Below, in pieces: positions 59,930-64,000 of a stretch of 64,000 bases of DNA (positions within the stretch are counted from its first letter, which is position 1; each line of letters opens with the position of its first letter). A program made the position numbers and the translations under genes. Source of the stretch: Eriocheir sinensis. Lineage: Eukaryota > Arthropoda > Malacostraca > Decapoda > Varunidae. Below the pieces are notes generated by a model. It was not told the DNA's origin, did not search any database, and saw only the letters and a program-made list of their open reading frames with translations. The stretch lies in the NCBI RefSeq assembly GCF_024679095.1, contig NC_066518.1, positions 1,263,678-1,327,677 of the forward strand, in the 5' to 3' direction.

Positions 59930-60456
59930 GTGGAGCAGGTTGAGTTGGGACGGAGCTTGGGCGGGCTGAGGGGCGTGGGACGTCACTGCTCAGGAATGTA
60001 CCTCATTTCCGGGCAAGGGTGGTTTGATCTACCACCGGTCGCCGTACAACTCGCCGTGTGGTGGAAGGCCGGACGTCGATCACGGCCAATGACAGATAAA
60101 AAGTGGACGCCGACCATCAGCGACCTCCTACTATCTGACGGCAACCAGACGGCGTCCGCTTGCCATCCGGTCGCCGTTCAACAGTTAATGGTCACCTGTC
60201 GGCCACCGGTGGCAGTCCGCTTGCCGTCCAGACGCAGTCCATTCGGCCACCGGACGGCAACCTTTTTTACGACCGGCAGCGACCTGAGAGGTCGGCTGGA
60301 GGTTTTAGAGCATGACCCAAAACCTCCATCGGTCGCAGGGCAGACGGAGACATATGACGATCGCACGCACGACCAATCGTCGACCATGTGAGACCTCCCG
60401 CAACCTGCAGGTCGCTGGAAGTCGGCAGTAGGTCGTAGAGCCGGTGTGACTGGGCC
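59930..60456. mobile_element. DNA transposon E, copy 2 (left end missing)
   Basis: Begins abruptly at GTGGAGCAGGTTGAGTTGGG, homologous to 38517 onward, and ends GGTGTGACTGGGCC before TTAA (60457-60460). CGACC/GGTCG-rich throughout. A long plus-strand frame (59930-60391) is repeat-derived with no recognised domain. Confidence 0.6.
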
Positions 60457-60457
60457 T

Positions 60458-60645
60458 TAAGACGGAGGTCTTGGAGTCACGGGTGTGGGTGAGCTGTGAG
60501 AGAATGTGGAGATGGGTTAGTGGAGATGTGTGTGAGAGTTGTGGTGTTAAAGTATTGGAGAGTGTATGGAGGTGGAGTATGAGTGTGTACGGGAAATAGT
60601 GTGTGGAGACTTTGGTGTGGTGAGATTAAGAGCAGGAGAGAGATT
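60458..60645. repeat. Dispersed repeat R, left half, interrupted copy
   Basis: TAAGACGGAGGTCTTGGAGT to AGAGCAGGAGAGAG matches 58112-58300. The right half (GAGAGGTGTACTTGTG) resumes at about 61449 after a LINE. Confidence 0.85.
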
Positions 60646-61446
60646 TACATAGATTTACATAGAAAATCAGACCACACAGACCCCATGGTCCAGACTAGGT
60701 GGTCTGTCCTTAAACCTAAGTGATTTTACATTAATCAGATGGCTCCAAAACGTTGCTTTTCTACTCTAGTTAATATTAAGTTCAAGGAAGTGACGGTCGA
60801 GCTTGTTTTTAAAGGAGTCAATCGTGTTACACTGAACCACTGATGGTGGGAGCTTATTCCATTCTTGCACTACAACGTTGGTGAAGAAAAATTTGGTGCA
60901 GTCTGAATTTACTTGTGTACATTTGAGTTTTGTGCCATTGTTCCTCGTTCGCAAAGTGTCATCGATCATAAACAATTTTGATCTGTCTACATTCGTGAAA
61001 CCATTAAGTATTATAAAACATTCGATCAGTTTTCCTCGGAGGCGACGTTTCTCAAGAGAGAACATGTTAAGGGTGGAAAGCCTTTCTTCGTAGGATTTGT
61101 TGCTCAAGGAAGGGATCATTTTTGTTGCTCGACGCTGAACACCTTCTAGTTTAGCAATGTCCTTTGCATGGTGGGGAGACCAAAACTGTACCGCATATTC
61201 CAAGTGGGGTCTGACTAAACTATTGTAGAGCGGAAGTATTACATCTTTATTTTTGAATAAAAAGTTTCTTTTAATGAAGCCCAACATTCTGTTCGCTTTA
61301 TTTGCTGCATCGATGCATTGCTGTGAGAATTTGAGGTTTGATGCGATTTTAATCCTTAACGCATTGAACACTTGTGAGTTTAACGCCGCGTATTTCGTAA
61401 TCGAACTTCTTATTTTTTGTTCCAACTTGAAGGACCTGGCACTTGT
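60646..61446 (-). mobile_element. LINE family E inserted in a GA microsatellite
   Basis: On the minus strand QVGTKNKKFDYEIRGVKL (about 61440), then, after a one-base shift, IASNLKFSQQCIDAANKA, RPHLEYAVQFWSPHHA, RRATKMIPSLSNKSYEERL and VVQEWNKLPPSVV form an RT C-terminal domain ending at 60766. The 3' end is an ATGTAAATCT direct repeat followed at once by CTCTCTC. GA repeats lie on both sides. Confidence 0.9.
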
Positions 61447-61447
61447 C

Positions 61448-61448
<1 letters not shown>

Positions 61449-61485
<37 letters not shown>
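61449..61485. repeat. (GA)n microsatellite, right part of split tract
   Basis: Continues into GAGGTGTACTTGTG, as in repeat R at 58308-58322. Confidence 0.95.
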
Positions 61486-61487
<2 letters not shown>

Positions 61488-61639
61488 GTACTTGTGTCCT
61501 ACCTACGTAATACCAACCTAGGTCATAACGAGAGTTTATGGTTTTCCACTATGCCTTGGTATTACCTTGATTTTCCTACAAGTTGTCTTAATAATACTTG
61601 TTTTTTGCTGCTCTTATGATTGATGTTAATCTATTTCTG

Positions 61640-62290
61640 TATTTGCGATAGGTTTTCCTAAAAGTGATAAGCCATTTCTTTGCTAACTTATCTAATCTAT
61701 TTCTATTTATAATGCTATTGTTTTAAGGCAGAAGTTATGTATGGAATTATTCTATTTTTATTGTTTATCTGATATTTTTTCAATGGAAAGTGTTTTTCAT
61801 ATAATATTTTAATTTTAATATGATATAAATCATAAGAAACGTTTGGGCAAGTTAAAGTTGATACACCATTCCAGTTTATTTGCTTTAGATCATGATTTAA
61901 GTGTTCTAAAGCCATAGATGTTATTATTCCATTACTAATTAATGTAAGGGGGTTATTTTCTCTATACTCACACTTAATTATACTGCGAAATTATCGGAAA
62001 ATGGTCGGTAATGTCTGAATGTATTATATAATTACCAATATTTGGTTCTACTTGTGATGTCCATTGTGATCTATGAGAGTGGCCGGTGTCTGTTACTCTG
62101 GTGACTTAGTTATTTGTGGGAAAAGTGAAAAAGAATACATCAAATCAATAAAATAAAAAAAGTTATTTTGGAGTTCAGCAAGTCAAATTTCAAATCACCA
62201 AAGACGTAAATCTGCTTAAATTTCTTATCATAAGCAAGCGAGAGAAGTTGACATAGCATATGAGAAGTTAGTAATAGTAATAAGTCATTT
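61640..62290 (-). mobile_element. LINE fragment, endonuclease end and linker (family F)
   Basis: On the minus strand IYVFGDLKFDLLN (about 62190), then TDHFPI (about 62000), and IKILYEKHFPLKKYQINNKN to PYITSALKQ (about 61715) are endonuclease and pre-RT linker motifs. AT-rich and frame-shifted. Confidence 0.65.
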
Positions 62291-62337
62291 TAGAAGTCCA
62301 TGCATATATGAGGAAAACTTTCTTGATCTCTGACACC

Positions 62338-62341
<4 letters not shown>

Positions 62342-62368
<27 letters not shown>
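62342..62368. repeat. (GT)n microsatellite
   Basis: Short GT repeat. Confidence 0.93.
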
Positions 62369-62371
<3 letters not shown>

Positions 62372-62504
62372 TCACCATAGCTTGATCTCGAGTTGGACAC
62401 GTAATCGCCAGCATATACCATTCCGACAAGAGAAAATTCATTATATTTGATCTCTGGGTACTGCCAGGACCTTCACACGTCACACACCCCATCGCCCTTG
62501 CTCA

Positions 62505-62622
62505 AGGGGGGACAGTAATAACTCCTTGTCATCGAAAAAATTCCGGCCTGAACGGAGCTCGAAATCGCTTGGCAGGCCGTTAAGCCTGGCAGCACAGAGC
62601 TTTAACCACTGAGGTACGGAGC
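62505..62622 (-). mobile_element. tRNA-like SINE, family S5 (tentative)
   Basis: On the minus strand CGTACCTCAGTGGTTAAAGC looks like an A-box head and GCGATTTCGAGCTCCG like a B-box. Only one copy in the window. Confidence 0.5.

Positions 62623-62623
<1 letters not shown>

Positions 62624-62663
<40 letters not shown>
62624..62663. repeat. (TG)n microsatellite
   Basis: Short TG repeat just left of the transporter exon. Confidence 0.95.
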
Positions 62664-62666
<3 letters not shown>

Positions 62667-62789
62667 GACAAATATGCGCAAAATCTAAAACCCCTCTCAT
62701 CTAACAGATAAAAGAACATCCGGCTGCTGCTGTGAGTGAAGAAGTATCGAAGTATCGGGGCTCGAGACTGGGAGTGAGACCAGAGAATA

Positions 62790-62926
62790 ATGGATATTTA
62801 TCTGGAGAAGATTGGTGGGTTTGGGAGATACCAGAAGCGGATATTCCTGTTGCTCTCCATGCCCACGGTGGTGGTCTCCATGCAAAAACTAGCCTGGGTG
62901 TTCCTGGCTCCAAAGGTGAACCACAG
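62790..62926 (+). CDS. SLC22-type organic cation transporter, first coding exon (partial gene)
   Basis: The frame from ATG 62790 reads MDIYLEKIGGFGRYQKRIFL then LLSMPTVVVSMQKLAWVFLA and PKVNH. This is the N-terminal signature of SLC22/organic cation transporters (Orct-like): a short acidic amphipathic start, GxFGRYQKR, the first membrane helix, then LAWVFLxxxxxHRC. These are 12-helix major-facilitator proteins of the plasma membrane moving organic cations, anions or carnitine. TGA lies in frame at 62775, so this ATG is the start. The donor is CCACAG|GTGAGC at 62927, leaving two bases (AG) to form the expected Arg. A preceding AG at 62705-62706 could join a 5' UTR exon. The rest of the gene is beyond the window, and substrate cannot be inferred. 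Confidence 0.82.
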
Positions 62927-62990
62927 GTGAGCGCTGATAGATTCCCTCACGGGTGCTGGGTGGGTGGGTGCCACAGCATCAATTCTTGAA

Positions 62991-62993
<3 letters not shown>

Positions 62994-63068
<75 letters not shown>
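62994..63068. repeat. (CT)n microsatellite, 75 bp
   Basis: Uninterrupted CT repeat between the transporter exon and the THAP exon. Confidence 0.97.
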
Positions 63069-63071
<3 letters not shown>

Positions 63072-63116
63072 TCCCAAAAATATATGGATGAAGTTAAAAG
63101 AAAATGAGTACTTATC

Positions 63117-63271
63117 CTGCTCTGCTTGTTCGGTGTGTAGTTATCCCTCTTGATAGCGCGCAGCCATTTCGTGGAGAGTTTCTCATCTTTAGGGAAGGAA
63201 AACACGTGCACTTTTGGCCCGGACCTGTAGTTTCCTTTGCAATTTGGAACTGCACACATGTTAGGCATCAC
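63117..63271 (-). CDS. THAP-domain protein, first exon (partial)
   Basis: On the minus strand the frame from ATG 63271 reads MMPNMCAVPNCKGNYRSG, then PKVHVFSFPKDEKLSTKWLR and AIKRDNYTP. This is the first half of a THAP zinc finger: C-x4-C, the FSFPKDE strand and the invariant W. The second pair of ligands (C-x2-H) would be in a later exon. The frame is open beyond, but after NKQS it reads into low-complexity ER codons, so an exon end near 63117 is expected. There the sequence is AGCAG|GATAAGT, not a normal GT donor. THAP domains bind DNA in cell-cycle regulators and in P-element transposases, so this may be a host gene or a transposon relic. Confidence 0.75.
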
Positions 63272-63290
63272 TAAATATCATTGAGAGCAA

Positions 63291-63297
<7 letters not shown>

Positions 63298-63371
<74 letters not shown>
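63298..63371. repeat. (AT)n microsatellite next to LINE poly-A
   Basis: AT repeat between A-run 63290-63299 and the T-run that is the poly-A tail of the following minus-strand LINE. Confidence 0.97.
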
Positions 63372-63380
<9 letters not shown>

Positions 63381-64000
63381 TTTTTCTTACAGCAGAGGAG
63401 ACAGCGCAAGGGCGTAAAAAAAAATAATGAGAAAAAAAAGCCTGCTACTTACTGCTCCTAAATAGAGTGGCCAAAAAGATAAATCAATTTCGGGAGGAGA
63501 GGTGTCCTGATACCCTTCTCTTGAAAGAGTTCAAGTCGTAGGCAGGAGGAAATACAGATGAGGAAAGATCGTTAACTCGTGCGTAAGGGATTTGGACAGG
63601 ATGAGCTTGAGTAGAAAGTCGTGTGTGGCGAGGCCGCGGGAGGGGGGGAGGCATGCAGTTAGCAAGTTCAGAAGACCAGTCAGCACGAAAATATCAATAG
63701 AAGATAGAAAGAGAGGCAACATGGCGGCGAAATTTAAGAGGTAGAAGACTATTAGTAAGAGGAGGAGAGCTGATGAGACGAAAAGCCTTAGACTTCACTC
63801 TGTCCAGAGAGCTGTGTGAGTGGAGTCCCCCCACACGTGAGATGCATACTCCATACGAGGGCGGACAAGTCCCCTGTAAGTGGATAGCAGCTGTGCGGGG
63901 GAGAAGAACTGGCGGAGACGATACAGAACGCCCAGCCTCGAGGAAGCTGATTTAGTAAGAGAAGAGATATGAAGTTTCCAGTTGAGATTTTGAGTTAAGG
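63372..64000 (-). mobile_element. LINE family D, 3' end, runs off the window
   Basis: Near-identical to 43680-44350 with a short deletion around 63560-63600: the 3' UTR with a T-run on the plus strand, then the C-terminal coding part (LPRPRxxRLS and IxxRYF regions on the minus strand). The element continues beyond 64000. Confidence 0.88.

Noticed and set aside
59930..60391. 153-codon plus-strand frame
   Set aside because: Lies in element E, shows CGACC-repeat-driven composition and no domain.

Overview
This is eukaryotic, repeat-rich, intron-rich DNA. Three partial protein-coding genes are interpretable, and almost everything else is transposon debris and microsatellite. The source is most likely an arthropod, probably a decapod crustacean. 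That is inferred from long GA, TA and TTA tracts, many tRNA-derived SINEs, several LINE families of the kind common in crustacean genomes, and arthropod-like gene structures. The species cannot be stated.

Left part (1-18.5 kb, + strand): the 3' part of a MARCH1/8-type membrane-associated RING-CH E3 ubiquitin ligase gene. Four clear exons (655-835, 4897-5028, 5439-5603, 5800-6148) carry most of the RING-CH finger, two transmembrane segments and a Ser/Thr-rich tail. Splice phases agree throughout. A fifth exon at 17856-18316 is phase-compatible across an 11.7 kb intron filled with LINEs, SINEs and a 230-bp TA tract. The N-terminal exon(s), including the first zinc-binding Cys, lie left of the window.

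Middle-left (20.9-34 kb): a minus-strand ZNF511-like C2H2 zinc-finger gene in three phase-consistent exons (28075-27920, 27040-26839, 24194-23706). Around and inside it lie at least four TTAA-flanked, short-TIR elements that look like non-autonomous piggyBac relatives. There is also a MITE inserted into a SINE and a perfect 19-bp hairpin.

Middle-right (31-61 kb): no convincing host gene. This is a nest of mobile elements: LINE pieces, a 600-bp foldback structure, a hAT relic, and a pogo-like DNA transposon (43356-47709) carrying a nearly complete 3-kb LINE. A second, internally deleted pogo copy sits at 58529-59929. A large CT-rich minisatellite (49.6-51.9 kb) is split by a 1.1-kb TIR element. 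A LINE has inserted into a GA microsatellite, and an uninterrupted relative of the same locus survives nearby.

Right end (62.7-64 kb): the first coding exon of an SLC22-type organic cation transporter (+) and, 190 bp away on the opposite strand, the first exon of a THAP-domain protein. A LINE copy then runs off the window.

The three host loci are ordinary single genes (a membrane ubiquitin ligase, a zinc-finger protein and a transporter) with no operon-like relation. The interest lies in the unusual terminal exon of the MARCH gene and in the element architecture. Transposon names are based on recognisable protein motifs, TIRs and target duplications read by eye. Family assignments below superfamily level and all exact repeat edges are approximate.
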